64,000 bases of DNA, taken from positions 744,001-808,000 of the forward strand of contig JAMYGW020000008.1 in the NCBI GenBank assembly GCA_025617375.2, in the 5' to 3' direction. The DNA comes from Acarospora socialis. Lineage: Eukaryota > Ascomycota > Lecanoromycetes > Acarosporales > Acarosporaceae. The notes beneath the pieces were generated by a model that was not told the origin of the DNA, ran no database searches, and saw only the letters and a program-made list of their open reading frames with translations. This document shows, piece after piece, positions 11,229-22,248 of this stretch. The translations under genes were made by a program, and so were the position numbers. The first letter of the stretch is position 1. Each line of letters begins with the position of its first letter.

Positions 11229-12466
11229 ATTAAACTAAAGTGGGATTGAACAGAAATTCGTGAATCGTGGTGATCTCTACCAAAAGGAATGGGGATAGTT
11301 CAAATACGTGGTATTTGTTCAAGACTGGGTTGATGTGATGGCTGTAAACAAACAATATGAATAAATTCCGTACCCTTGTCAGATGCTGCCTGATATCACC
11401 CCATCTTATCTATCTCATGTTGGACATACGTCATATGTTGATGAAGCACAGCCAGGGTCAGGGACAAATAATTGGGGTCAAATGGGGTCCAAATGGGGCC
11501 AAATGCTGTACCATCAAGCCCGATAGCACGTACAACGGCGGTGACCCAGGCCCAGACCGCATCTTGATCAACGAGGTGAAGCAGAATGATAATACATTTG
11601 TGCGGACGTACTGCATGACCATCACACACCGGGGTACAACCGACAATTTCTTCGTCCCTTGCCCGGAATCCAAGTGAACACATATATCAAGCGCGGCATT
11701 TCGGAACCTCCATGTCAACCGTAAAGATAGCATTGCAAGCATATCTAATCTGCTCGAGAAGAGGGACGAGGAAGGCGATGCAACAACGGGTTCTTTTCTT
11801 TGCTGTGACTTTGAACTGTTGGGATGGAACAAGTTTGGCAATATGTTATGAGTTCGGTGGTTTTTATATAGTATAGGGGAACGTGTCTTTCTTTGATCTG
11901 CTCCAGTTTGTCTGGAGGACAACTGCTTGATAGTGTGACTCTCTTTTCTGAACCGTGCTTTTACACTGTTAGGGTCTGCCTTCAGCATTTGTCTGTCTTG
12001 GGTGTATGCTAGCAAGAAACGGAGATGCTGCTTTGTGATTCAGATTTGCTGCAAATTAATTATTTCTTTAAATATTTCTTTCTGTGACATTTAGAACTTG
12101 CTTTCGAAGTGTTCACAATATAGTTTGTTTACAAGAAGAAATGCATCGCTGCTGATGAGTTCGAGATAGATATCACTGTTCTTTAAGTCAGCAGCAAGAT
12201 CTTCTGTGCTTTTTTATTTATTCTCACTTTGAGTTTGGAAATATATACAACTGCTTGTCAAATTGACCCCCAAAAGGCTTTTAGCCCAATCTGTTACTTT
12301 TCCACGCAGGAGATAGTACCGCTTCAAACAGCATTAGAAACTTCCAAAAGGGGCTGTAGACTTTCCTGAAACCCTCGTTGAGGAGCAATATTGGCTGTCT
12401 GGTTCCCCTTGGAGTGCTGAAAAGTTCTAGTCCTAGCACTAATATTGTTCGTCCGCAAGCCAGCCG
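11229..12466. other. Gene-poor, AT-leaning intergenic stretch
   Basis: 1.24 kb between the DUF3632-type start and the RMT2 stop. From about 11990 to 12320 the sequence is clearly AT-richer than the neighbouring genes, with runs such as AATTAATTATTTCTTTAAAT. A minus-strand frame (12015-11458) and a plus-strand frame (see next entry) overlap one another; neither shows a known family. No transposon ends or tRNA were recognised. Confidence 0.4.
11357..11677 (+). CDS. Possible small Cys-containing ORF (doubtful)
   Basis: 106 codons from ATG to TGA. The C-terminal half (GPNGAKCCTIKPDSTYNGGD, then NTFVRTYCMTITHRGTTDNF and VPCPES) has a spacing of cysteines and aromatic/polar residues that could belong to a small secreted protein. 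The N-terminus is not a clean signal peptide, so a missing upstream exon or a chance frame is possible. A longer frame overlaps on the other strand. I do not recognise the product. Confidence 0.2.
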   Translation: MNKFRTLVRCCLISPHLIYLMLDIRHMLMKHSQGQGQIIGVKWGPNGAKCCTIKPDSTYNGGDPGPDRILINEVKQNDNTFVRTYCMTITHRGTTDNFFVPCPESK

Positions 12467-13828
12467 TCAACCGATAAAGGTGCAGACCGGCAACCGATAC
12501 GTCCCCAACGTCCAATACCTCCTCCTCACCCCCTTCCACTCCCCCTCCTTTTCCAAATCCGGCACATCGAGCGTCTCCCATTCCGTATCGAACCCCGCTT
12601 CAAAAAGATCCATCTCCACCACCTTCGTATAGACATCATAACACACCTGCCTATCGGCACCCAGACCATTGAAGAACCCCCATTTGCCGCCCTCTTCCAG
12701 TAAGCCTATTACAAACTCGCTGAAGAATTCTCGCAAGGCTTTATAGTCCTCAGCGAACGTGTCGAAGTAGATAGCATCAAACATCGTGCCATTTTCGATG
12801 AGCTTTGGCAGGACGTCTTGCCATTTTCCTTCGTGGATGGTGACGCCTGGCTTGTCGGGCCAGCCAGTTCTCTTCATGTGTGCGAGGACGGTGGGATGAG
12901 CTTCGATGATGTGGTGTGTTGCTGGGGTTTTCGATTGGAAGAAGTTGTCGATAATGCCCATGCCATGTCCAATGTTGAGCACTCGGAGGTCGTTACGGGG
13001 CATAAGGAGGTCGGCCGTTCTTCCCATGATCTCGGTTTCCCAGGACATCATCACTCCGTTGCTGTCGGAGTCAAGTAGTCGATGGTCCGTATATGTGAGG
13101 TCTGATCGGAGATAGTCTGCGCTGTTGACATCCACCTGTGGTTCGCTTTCGATGGGTGCTGTCCTTACCTCACTCGCGGGTAAGGTATTTGGTTCGCCAG
13201 AAACGGTGTCTACATAAGCTTCTCCATTGACGTTCTCCGTATCGTCTACCCCTGCCACGTCCTCTTCGCCTTCTTCTTGGTCGTCGTCGTCGCCGAGTGG
13301 CTCATACCCGTCGAGTCGGTTCAGAAGTAACTCTGCCCTAACACCCGCATCTACCATAATCTCGTATAGCTCCTTCAAGCCCGATCTCCAAGCGATACAC
13401 CCGGGCGTTTCGTTAATCTTATCCAGATCGTTCCAGATCGCTCCATTCTGCAACAGCAGCTTCAACGTCTTCTTCGGGGCCTCCATCTCCGCGTCTCCCT
13501 CGGGTGCGTCCCCATTGCCAGTTCCGGCTTCGCCGTCCACTATGCCGTTCACATGTCCGTTGGTGTGGGTTTGCGCGGCCGTTGCAGCGGGCTCATCTTC
13601 AGGCGCCAAAGCAGCAATGGCTGCGTGTAACGGCGTATGGCCGGTATCGGGGTCTTGCACGTTTGCAGAAGCGGTACGAAGCAGTAAGCGTAGGGCTTCG
13701 ACGTGATGTTGGGAAGCAGCGAGTAGTATTCTCTGTACGTCAAGGTCTGGATCTGGTTCTTCGAGTATCGTAACGCCGCTGTGGTTACTGATTCTCGGAT
13801 CTACTGGCTCCTCCGTTTGCTGCTGCAT
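12467..13828 (-). CDS. RMT2: Protein arginine N-methyltransferase 2 (ankyrin repeat + methyltransferase)
   Basis: A single uninterrupted frame gives 453 residues. Rmt2 methylates the delta nitrogen of arginine, in yeast on ribosomal protein L12, using S-adenosylmethionine. The N-terminal third carries ankyrin-type helices (HHVEALRLLLRTASANVQDP, TGHTPLHAAIAAL, KTLKLLLQNGAIWNDLDKIN). An acidic linker of ~70 residues follows. The C-terminal RMT2 domain has DLTYTDHRLLDSDSNGVMMS, the SAM-binding segment LRVLNIGHGMGIIDNFFQ, HHIIEAHPTVLAHMKRTGW, and AIYFDTFAEDYKALREFFSE, the positions expected for the family. Length and domain order match fungal Rmt2. The hairpin tandem repeat begins about 150 nt upstream of its start. 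Confidence 0.93.
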   Translation of the reverse strand: MQQQTEEPVDPRISNHSGVTILEEPDPDLDVQRILLAASQHHVEALRLLLRTASANVQDPDTGHTPLHAAIAALAPEDEPAATAAQTHTNGHVNGIVDGEAGTGNGDAPEGDAEMEAPKKTLKLLLQNGAIWNDLDKINETPGCIAWRSGLKELYEIMVDAGVRAELLLNRLDGYEPLGDDDDQEEGEEDVAGVDDTENVNGEAYVDTVSGEPNTLPASEVRTAPIESEPQVDVNSADYLRSDLTYTDHRLLDSDSNGVMMSWETEIMGRTADLLMPRNDLRVLNIGHGMGIIDNFFQSKTPATHHIIEAHPTVLAHMKRTGWPDKPGVTIHEGKWQDVLPKLIENGTMFDAIYFDTFAEDYKALREFFSEFVIGLLEEGGKWGFFNGLGADRQVCYDVYTKVVEMDLFEAGFDTEWETLDVPDLEKEGEWKGVRRRYWTLGTYRLPVCTFIG

Positions 13829-14721
13829 TGATTATCTCAGTATTTTGTATGTCACCTCATGTGATCTTGAATCATGGCGTCTCGACTTAGCGTGGAGGCT
13901 AATGCGATATCTTCTCCGGAGCGAGGGCAACCGGGCTCGTTCCGTCTAACTCAATCTGGAGGGTTTTCAACTATCGTTGTCGAACGTCTCAGGGAGGGAG
14001 TGCTCCCTCTTCTCTTTTGATGGGGAGCCATCATCGCTGGGTGATGATAGAATTGAGATGTTTTCAAGTCAGTGCAGATTGTCGTTAAAACGTCTCATAA
14101 GGGGAGTGCTCCTTTCCTCCATCAAGAAGTCATCATCGGTGAGCGATGATGGTGCCCCCTCATATCTGTCGACGTTTGGTTCTTGGAGGAATATTGTCGA
14201 ACGTCTCAGGAGGGGAGTGCTCCTCTCCAGCTTCGAGAAGTTATCATCGCTAGGCGATGATGGATCATTCACATATCCCATGTTTGTTTTCTGGCAACTG
14301 ATTCACAGGGTTTGAAAAACAGTTATCGAACATCTCAGAAGAGGACTGCCCCCGGGGATACGGTTACTGTTCTGAACGTAGGCACTACACTACATTCACT
14401 TTCTTCGCGGTTGGCGTTGTTTTCTTTCGCATAGGTTGGTACCCCGTTCAGAGGAAATCCTCCCAGCCACTGTCGTTGCCGTGTCTAAACATCCACAAAG
14501 TCTCAAACTTTGAGTTCTTATCATCAATCAGCGCGATCCATCCATGATATGTTGAAGGGTCCTGACACCAAGCGCATACCATCCTCGTTGGAAATTACGC
14601 CAATATGCTTTAAACGGCTCGCTTGCAGCTTATTTGCAACGCGAAGCTGCAATAAGGTCACCAAGCATGTGGTCTCATTCTAGGTCAGGATTATCTCAAG
14701 ATCTTTCTTCAACACGAGTTC
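13829..14721. other. Intergenic, contains the tandem repeat
   Basis: 893 nt upstream of RMT2. Apart from the tandem repeat (separate entry) I see only short frames. The stretch 14360-14720 holds no supported gene. Confidence 0.4.
13976..14355. repeat. Diverged tandem repeat with internal hairpins (3 full units + 1 partial)
   Basis: Units start near 13976, 14082, 14187 and 14321. The first three are about 105-135 nt apart and the last is truncated. Each opens with a form of TCGAACGTCTCAGGAGGGGA. It then has a small inverted repeat (GGAG-TG-CTCC) and, some 40 nt later, a larger one: CATCATCG-spacer-CGATGATG, perfect in unit 2 and nearly so in units 1 and 3. Both strands stay open over most of the block. 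The plus frame repeats RGVLLSS-x-x-K-x-SS-x-x-DDG. The minus frame repeats SS-x-x-DD-x-F and ERSTPLxRR. Coding and structural readings are both possible. Confidence 0.7.
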
Positions 14722-15039
14722 ATGCGCCGCAATTGCGACTGCATCGAATGCAGGAACGACGCAAAGAGCCCGATCTGTCAGGTCTGCGAAGTCAGTCGTA
14801 CCGTGACCCAGTCTTCCGCACGGTCGTGCGATGGTAAGGGTATCTCGGACTACAGCTTTACCTCTTTCTGCGAGCAGTGCTGGGGGAGATATGTGGAGGA
14901 AAAGAGAAATGAAGAACAGAAGAAAGAGCAGATGTTGGCCTTGCGCAAAGAGAGAATGAAAAAGATGATGGAAGGGGTGAGGGGATTTCGCTCCATGCAG
15001 CAAGTTCCTATCAAATATGCCGTTGAGACTTCAGAGTGA
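14722..15039 (+). CDS. Putative small Cys-rich protein (doubtful)
   Basis: 105 codons from ATG to TGA. The N-terminus CDCIECRNDAKSPICQVCE has paired cysteines that could bind zinc, followed by SFTSFCEQCWGRYVEEK and a charged helix (RNEEQKKEQMLALRKERMKK). I do not recognise the family. The Cys pairs and the helix look non-random, but a multi-exon gene joining this frame to the Cys-rich frame 250 nt downstream could not be built with convincing splice sites. Confidence 0.35.
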   Translation: MRRNCDCIECRNDAKSPICQVCEVSRTVTQSSARSCDGKGISDYSFTSFCEQCWGRYVEEKRNEEQKKEQMLALRKERMKKMMEGVRGFRSMQQVPIKYAVETSE

Positions 15040-15284
15040 AGTAAGATTTGTTGGGAACCATTCCAACTCACAGCAGTGGTGCCAGCGCTATCTCATCGAC
15101 CGCTTGTCCCAAGATCTACAGAATGTGAAGGTGCCGAATCGATATATGTGCAATGAACGACGAGTGGACACGATCCAATTCAGATTATGGTTCTTCTTGA
15201 GCTATCTGGATACTGATGTTTCAAACGGTCAACCATCTCTACGCGCAGACTTCAGGAAGCCTCAAGAACGTTCATCTTTGCGCA

Positions 15285-15572
15285 ATGAGCTGCCATGGCT
15301 GGGTTATGCGGTGCGCTAAAGACCAAAACTGCGCCTGTCACTGGGAGACAGAATCGTTATTCTGTCCAAGCTGCCAGAACACATGTACAGCATTTCGCGG
15401 TATTGCTGTACTTCAACAATTTCAACAGTCCGGCCATAACGCCCGTCTTCCAAGACACCCGTGTTTAGAACTGTGGAAGTACGTGGAAGTCTTCAGAGAA
15501 CTCGAAGTGAAGCAGCTTCTACCAGCACTGTCGTTCCACCAAAGAACGGGTCTCCGTGCGCACCATATCTAA
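15285..15572 (+). CDS. Putative Cys-rich ORF (doubtful)
   Basis: 95 codons from ATG to stop. The segment MRCAKDQNCACHWETESLFC followed by PSCQNTC has six closely spaced cysteines and resembles, in style, the Cys pairs of the frame at 14722. The two could be exons of one gene or a decayed duplicate. The rest has no recognisable feature. Confidence 0.28.
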   Translation: MSCHGWVMRCAKDQNCACHWETESLFCPSCQNTCTAFRGIAVLQQFQQSGHNARLPRHPCLELWKYVEVFRELEVKQLLPALSFHQRTGLRAHHI

Positions 15573-15898
15573 CAGCTCTTATTCCGAGCTATGCCATGCC
15601 TGTACATATCAGAGACCACCATTCCGTTCTCGACGAATCCGTCCGATCATAGTTCCCGCGTCTTTCAACAAAGCTTCTTGTACGTAACATGCATCTCTAG
15701 ATACCAGCAACCCAAAGCCAGAACACCAAAGAAAACGCCACCAAGTTCTGAACCCTCGCACCGTCCCGCTCATAAGTGAGCCTCCAGATCTCCAAAATCG
15801 CAATCCAGCGTCGATGCCAGCTGCCGGGTTCCACAAACCCATCCTCTTAACACCAAGCCCGTCGTCCCTCAACTTCCCGCCCGCCGCCGCCCCTGACC
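15573..15898. other. Intergenic, promoter of the small conserved gene
   Basis: About 325 nt with no supported gene. The part next to the start at 15899 is rich in C and CCGCC. Confidence 0.35.
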
Positions 15899-16399
15899 AT
15901 GGCCCACTCCAGTTACTTCGCTTCTTTCGCCAACTTCCACCCCGACCCCACAGCACCCCTGACGGACGAGTTCTCCCGCCTGGCGGTGCAGAGACACTGG
16001 CAGCCAGGCACTGAAACGTACAGAACGAACCGACGACGGTGTTACATTCAGGAATTCGCCACCCACTGGGGCAGAGACGCGAGCAGACTGGAGAACTGGC
16101 AAGCGTTGGCCAGGGAAGTCGGGATCGATCCGGTACCGACGTCCATCACACAGTGCAAGAAGGTTTGAGTAGCGTACTGCGCGAGAACGGCAAATGCTGA
16201 CTCTACGTTGAAGGCGCTGAAGAAAACATATATTAATATCGTCGACTTGATCGATTGTCGTCGTGCGGGCACGGCGGTGAGGAGGTTTCCGACGTACAAG
16301 GCGCTGCGGGCTTATACGGTGAATACGGGCAAGGTGTTTCCGAAAAAGGCGGCGAAGGAGGAGGGATTTGTGAAGGTGCTGCTGCGGGACATCTTTTAG
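15899..16399 (+). CDS. Small conserved fungal protein of unknown function
   Basis: Two phase-0 exons (15899-16162, 16214-16399) give 149 residues. The intron has a GCTGAC branch point and an AAG acceptor. The protein matches a family I recall from many Pezizomycotina: a short aromatic N-terminus, then LAVQRHWQPGTETYR, RLENWQALAREVGIDPVPTS with ITQCKKALKKTYINIVDLID, and at the end YKALRAYTVNTGKVFPKKAA, FVKVLLRDIF. The joined ITQCKK-ALKKTYINI spans the intron, which supports the splice. There is no signal peptide or membrane segment. The role is unknown. Confidence 0.78.
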
Positions 16400-16734
16400 A
16401 TGTCTGGATTGAGAAGTCCGTGGGGCTTGGCGGCTGTTGAGACGAGTACAGTAGAAAGCCGAATAAAATAGGGCTGTGAACTGGGTAATCTTGCAGATCG
16501 GTCGTTGTTTGGGAGCGAAGACGTTGCTCACCGATTCTCCGTCAGGCAGGACATCCTTGACTTGTTTTCAGCGATGTTGTTTTGGTAGCTGCGTTATCAT
16601 CATATGGAACCTCTCCGAGTAGTTCATATGGACTAAGCAGATGCAATATATGGAGGGTTTGATGATCATCTACCCCGGTTCTGAGGTCGACTGCAATGGC
16701 ATTCATATATACAACAAAAGCCAACCGACACGCT
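16400..16734. other. Intergenic between convergent genes
   Basis: 335 nt between the small conserved gene and the stop of the SDR gene. Contains only short frames. Confidence 0.4.
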
Positions 16735-17774
<1,040 letters not shown>

Positions 17775-18375
17775 GCTTGGACTTTGTTGTCAACGTATTG
17801 GAGTTGCAGTATAGAAGGCGATTGATAAGCTGTAAGTACACAATAGAAACTGCCCTCGTCCATTACAAACAGAAGGCATTGTTTGAGAGCTATGTACCTT
17901 AGGCGTCAAATGTGGGGTTGACAGCAGCATTCTGCAGCGGGGGAAGAAACATGCGGGGCAATGTAGGTAACTACATGTAGTTAGGTGGTTACCTTAGGTA
18001 AGGTACTGTACAGGTACTCGCGCGGCTCGAAATGGCGCTCATCACGTGCAGGATACGGTACGCTTGTTTGGTGGTGCTGACTAAGGTAAGCGTACCATAT
18101 CCCGAGCGCCATTTCGAGCGGCGCGAGTACCTTAGGTATCGGCTTGGAGGGGCTCTCCGTTCCGTCCGGAGTACAGCCCTATACGTATTAGGTTTAACGT
18201 CTCATAGATAGGCGGACTTTTCTTATCAGATCCGTCTCGACAATGGACCTAAAACAACGCCAACGCGGATGATCGTCGCTTTCGAACAGCTGTCTTATAA
18301 GAGTGCAAGGTAGGTAGGTCAATACCTTAGGGAACTGCGCCAATTCAACCACCTGTATATCTTGAAGAACAGAAG
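17775..18375. promoter_or_regulatory. Divergent promoter region, SDR / NAD(P)-binding protein
   Basis: 601 nt between two divergent oxidoreductase-like genes. Short palindromic ACCTTAGGTA-type motifs occur near 17893, 17989, 18130 and 18321. A large inverted repeat occupies 18013-18131 and encloses a CACGTG E-box near 18043. Confidence 0.5.
18013..18131. repeat. Long imperfect palindrome (foldback)
   Basis: The outer arms 18013-18040 and 18104-18131 are inverted copies of 28 nt with one mismatch. Inside them, 18052-18065 and 18088-18101 pair again with 13 of 14 matches. The arms are thus interrupted only by an 11-nt insert on the left (holding CACGTG) against 2 nt on the right. A 22-nt loop remains. 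The whole could form a cruciform or be a small foldback element. I see no clear target-site duplication. Confidence 0.85.
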
Positions 18376-19154
18376 ATGAAGGTCATTGTCACTGGCGCCA
18401 CGGGTTTCGTTGGCAGTGAAGTGCTGCGACAGTGTATTGACAACGCTGGCATTACCTCCATCATCGTCCTCACGCGCAAAGAGCTATCGCCCGAACTGAC
18501 CAAGAATGACAAAGTCAAAGTCCTTATCCACAAAGACTTCGAACACTACCCGGACTCAGTCATCCGCAAATTCCAAGGAGCCCGAGCTTGCCTCTGGTGT
18601 GTAGGTGGTCCGGGAATGAATTATCCTGACATAGCCACGGCCAGAAAGGTCAACATCGACTACACCTTGGCCTGCGCGGACGTCATCGCCCGACAAGTCG
18701 TGCCTTATCTTGCCGATCCAATCTTCCGATTCGTCTTGTGCAGTGGCGCGTGGGCGGAGAGGGACCCGAGTAAGTGGAACTCGTTGTGGTTTCTGAAGGA
18801 CACGCGACGTTACAAGGTATGCGACAGGGCCCCGGACTCTCACCAACATGTATGGTTCAGCTGACCTGCTCCCAGGGTGAGGTAGAGAAGGGGCTGCTCA
18901 ACAAGATGAAGGGATCCATGCTGAACTTCCAAGCGTACATTGTGCAACCGGCAGCGATAATACCCGTTCACCCAGGTTGGCTGATGTGGGCCTTGTCGTT
19001 TGTGGCTCCCTCGATCAGGGTGGATGAGCTTGCGGCTGTCATGATTGATCTTGCTTTCAATGGAGAGCTTATGTCCGACATGTCCAACACATTGGACTGC
19101 TCAGCGCTAGGGAAAAGGGGCAGGGAGTTATCGCGGCGAACAAAGAGGGAATAA
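18376..19154 (+). CDS. NAD(P)-binding Rossmann protein (epimerase/NmrA-like)
   Basis: Two phase-0 exons (18376-18816, 18876-19154) give 239 residues. The N-terminus MKVIVTGATGFVGSEVLRQC has the TGxxGxxG dinucleotide motif, with LTRKELS after the second strand. CLWCVGGPGMNYPDIATARK and RFVLCSGAWAERDPSKW follow the order of short atypical SDRs found throughout filamentous fungi. The classic YxxxK pair is not evident, so the catalytic role is uncertain. The C-terminus (WALSFVAPSIRVDELAAVMI) ends as expected for the family. The substrate is unknown. Confidence 0.78.
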
Positions 19155-19341
19155 CCCTTAAACCATCATTGTTATCGTTTCCACAAGCGGCTGCAAGAGT
19201 TCTTGATGCTCCCTTTTCTGCCCCATAGTTAAAATAGACCACAAGGATACAGCTCAAAGAGGTGTTACCCAAACGTACATCAGACACTTGATGGCAAGAT
19301 GTATGAAGTTGTTGACCAATTGATTGAAATAGCTGGAGTGA

Positions 19342-22028
19342 TCAGTTTAATGTGTTGACTTTTTGAAGGGTAGATCGAAGCAGTGGTAAGCTAGGGCTAA
19401 CAGCCTCTTTGCTCTTCAGAGTCAGAACGCTTCCTTGTTGTGCGAGGTGAATCAGCTTCTCAACCTCGTCCGTTCCTGCTGCGAGCCCCGCTGCAATGAT
19501 GCCCAGGAATGTGTCACCCACACCGTTCACACTGACAACCTCATGGTCTGGGACAATGTCGGCTGGCGGGAAGAGGCGCATATAGACACCGCCAACAACA
19601 CTGTTGTCCTTGTGTGAGCGGGATAGGATATAAGGTTCTGAGACAGGTGAGGTTAGTCGAACATCTCCCGGTCTGAGAAGTTGCGTCATCAAAACGCCTT
19701 GTGCACCCAATTTGGTAAGAATGCAAGGAATGAAGGGGAGCAACTGTATGCTTTGCTGAGGTACCCCTTGGTCGACCAACTTGCTATTCGTGAACGACGC
19801 GAGCTTGTCTCGAGAGCCCGAAGGCGGCAAGCCCATATCATGAATAACAGACCACCAATCGGAGCTGTCGAAGAGTTCGGCATCTCGAGCCGCGGTATGC
19901 ATCGCGGCCAGCTCGATGCTGTTTGGTGTCGCTATATCAATTATATTGGATGGAGTTGTAGACAGGGCGCCGTCGAATAGGTCCGGGGTGTTGACAAAGA
20001 GTCTTGTCGCCTTCGCTGCGGAGACAGGCTCCAGTGCTACTCTTGCACCTAATGCTTTAGCAGCTACAATCCACTTTCGCAGGGTACGATGGTCCCAGTT
20101 ACAATCAACGATGAGCCACTTGGGCTTACATAGTTCGATATAAGGCTTGAAGCTGTCCTCGAAAATGTCCGCCGAGACCTCGAGGATGGACATGTCCGCC
20201 ATGGCAAGCACCAGGTCTTTTTTGACGTTGTTCACTGCAATATATTGCGCAGTTCTAGCACCGGCATTGTCGCTGAGAACTTTGATGCCGGTAGTGTCGA
20301 AACCTTGCACATCGAGACTAACAAGAGCTGCTCTTCCAGAGAGGTCATCCGCGACTATACTGCATAAATGGACAGATCCTCCCAGTAGGTGTGCTGTTAA
20401 CGCCACGTTGTAACCAACACCCCCAATGGTCTGGGTGATAGTAACTGGATTAGAAGTATGGAGTCGTGGAGTAAGTCCACCGTAACCACACGAAAAGTCG
20501 ACTGCCAGAGAGCCCGCAACGACAATGTCAACGGTTGGTTTGGGAGACTCTTCGACGAAATTTGCGGGACGACTATGCAACACAGGCTTTTCTGAACTAA
20601 GGCTCACGTCCTGGTAAGACTTGCGTGTTATAGGCGCTTCCGGGAAGCGAATGCCTCTGAGGTAGATAATGCCGATCAGCGTGTGCATTATTTCCTGCTG
20701 CTCCTCGGATTTCCTCTCACCGTCCGAATGCCGTCGAATCTCTCTGTGTGTCTAGCTTGGCAAGCTCTACGGCAACCTTCGTGCCTCTAATAACATTGGA
20801 TTCAATCAAGGCCCGGTTTGCTGGGACACTCCTACCCCCAGTAAGCTCCTTAATCTTACGCAGAATGAAGGGCGTATTGTCACTCCCATGTTTGCCCTGT
20901 CGGTCTGCTTCTCGAACCGCTTCAGCGATGATTGCATCCATTTCTGCTTTTGCAATGGAATGCTCAAGTGGAATCGGGTTTGCAAGATGCAAACCAGACA
21001 CAACCGGCAATGTTGCCTGGGCATCTGAATGAGACAAGCGTCAGTGCGATTCAAAGTAGTGTTGGTAGAGTAAGCCTACAAATGATTGCAGCAGCTTCTG
21101 CTTCGTCTTTGATAACCATAGGACTCTTGACTCCGCTTTCTCTGGTCCAAAACGCTGGGAAGTCGACTTTTCCCTCTCTGCCATCGGCAAAAGTACCAAC
21201 ACCAACTCCTTGGGTCTCCAGATACTCGAGAGTCCGGGGGATGTCCAGGAAACTCTTACAGCCGCTGCTAATGACGGTCACCGGCGTTCGGCCCAGCTCG
21301 GTCAGGTCCGCGCTGATATCTAGACTATTCTCCCCGCCCCGGTGAACTCCACCTAAGTAAACAAGACATCAGCGACAGTGCCTCAGCATATCTCAAAGTG
21401 AGCGTACCTAGTCCACCAGTCGCGAACACCTTAATGCCTGCCAGGTGGGCAAGAATCATAGTCCCTGCAATCGTAGTACCTCCATTCAATTTCCTACCAG
21501 TATGGCCCTAACTCTATGAGCAAGCGCACGCAATGACTCGGGGTTTGACCGCAAGATATTGGAGCAATACCAACCCACAAATGTGACCCAGATCTCTTCT
21601 TGATATCTTAAGCGTATTGGGGCCTCCAGCTGATGCAGTAAGCTCAGTGAGCTCCTCAGCCTCAAAGCCGACACGCGCCACTCCATTCAGCACGCCAATG
21701 GTAGCTGGAACACCGCCGTGTACTCGAATTACCGACTCGAGATGTGATGCCAAGGCAACATTCTCGGGGTATGGGAACCCTGAATAAGGATGAGCGATCG
21801 TAAGAATCAGTCGTTGATAAACCTACCATGAGTATATATAGTCGTCTCAAGAGCTACCACCGGCTTCCCCGAGTGCAGCGCATCTTGAATCTCCTCGGAG
21901 ATTTTAAGAAAGCTGTTGTTCGTGTACAACGTACGTGAGTAGCCATTCGGGAGACGGGCAATATGTGACCGTCTTGGGATCTTTCTTAGTACCGAACGAG
22001 CTGGCAACGCGGCCTTGAATAAAGCCAT
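19342..22028 (-). CDS. Bifunctional pseudouridine-5'-phosphate glycosidase / pseudouridine kinase
   Basis: Six exons on the minus strand (22028-21827, 21779-21571, 21507-21408, 21352-21080, 21024-20721, 20656-19342) give 800 residues. Pseudouridine is first phosphorylated by the PfkB-type kinase and then split to uracil and ribose 5-phosphate by the glycosidase. Bacteria encode these separately (PsuK, PsuG), and fungi often fuse them. Residues ~40-360 are the glycosidase (indigoidine synthase A-like): KPVVALETTIYTHGFPYPEN, KLNGGTTIAGTMILAHLAGI, ATGGLGGVHRGGENSLDISA and NTPFILRKIKELTGG. Residues ~395-790 are the kinase: IVVAGSLAVDFSCGYGG, TQTIGGVGYNVALTAHLLGG and the catalytic Asp744 in VNGVGDTFLG. 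The last intron (20720-20657) removes an in-frame stop between the two domains. The N-terminal ~30 residues are basic (ARSVLRKIPRRSHIARL) and could target mitochondria. Confidence 0.9.
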
Positions 22029-22248
22029 AACACTGCAATACCCCTCAGAACAGCAAAGATGGTTCGCGATGTTGATCTGCGGCACTAGCGCCGGGAGCTA
22101 CCGACAATTCCGATCCCCTGGAAAGGCCACCATCAAGCGCAAGCGGCGACGGTCTAAACATCAACAAAAAAAGAGTGATAATTCTCAGGTTTGCCGCAAC
22201 ACTAAGCTGCAAGACAGGCTGCTCAATTGAAGGCGTTGTCGTGGCAGC

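Noticed and set aside
11458-12015. Minus-strand frame of 185 codons
   Set aside because: Low-information composition, overlaps another frame on the opposite strand, and no recognised family.
13976-14355. CRISPR array
   Set aside because: The repeats are diverged, long and contiguous without unique spacers, and the genome is eukaryotic.
20717-21037. Glycosidase part of the pseudouridine enzyme as a separate gene ending at 20717
   Set aside because: A GT-AG intron right at the stop joins it in phase to the kinase exon, and fused enzymes are usual in fungi.
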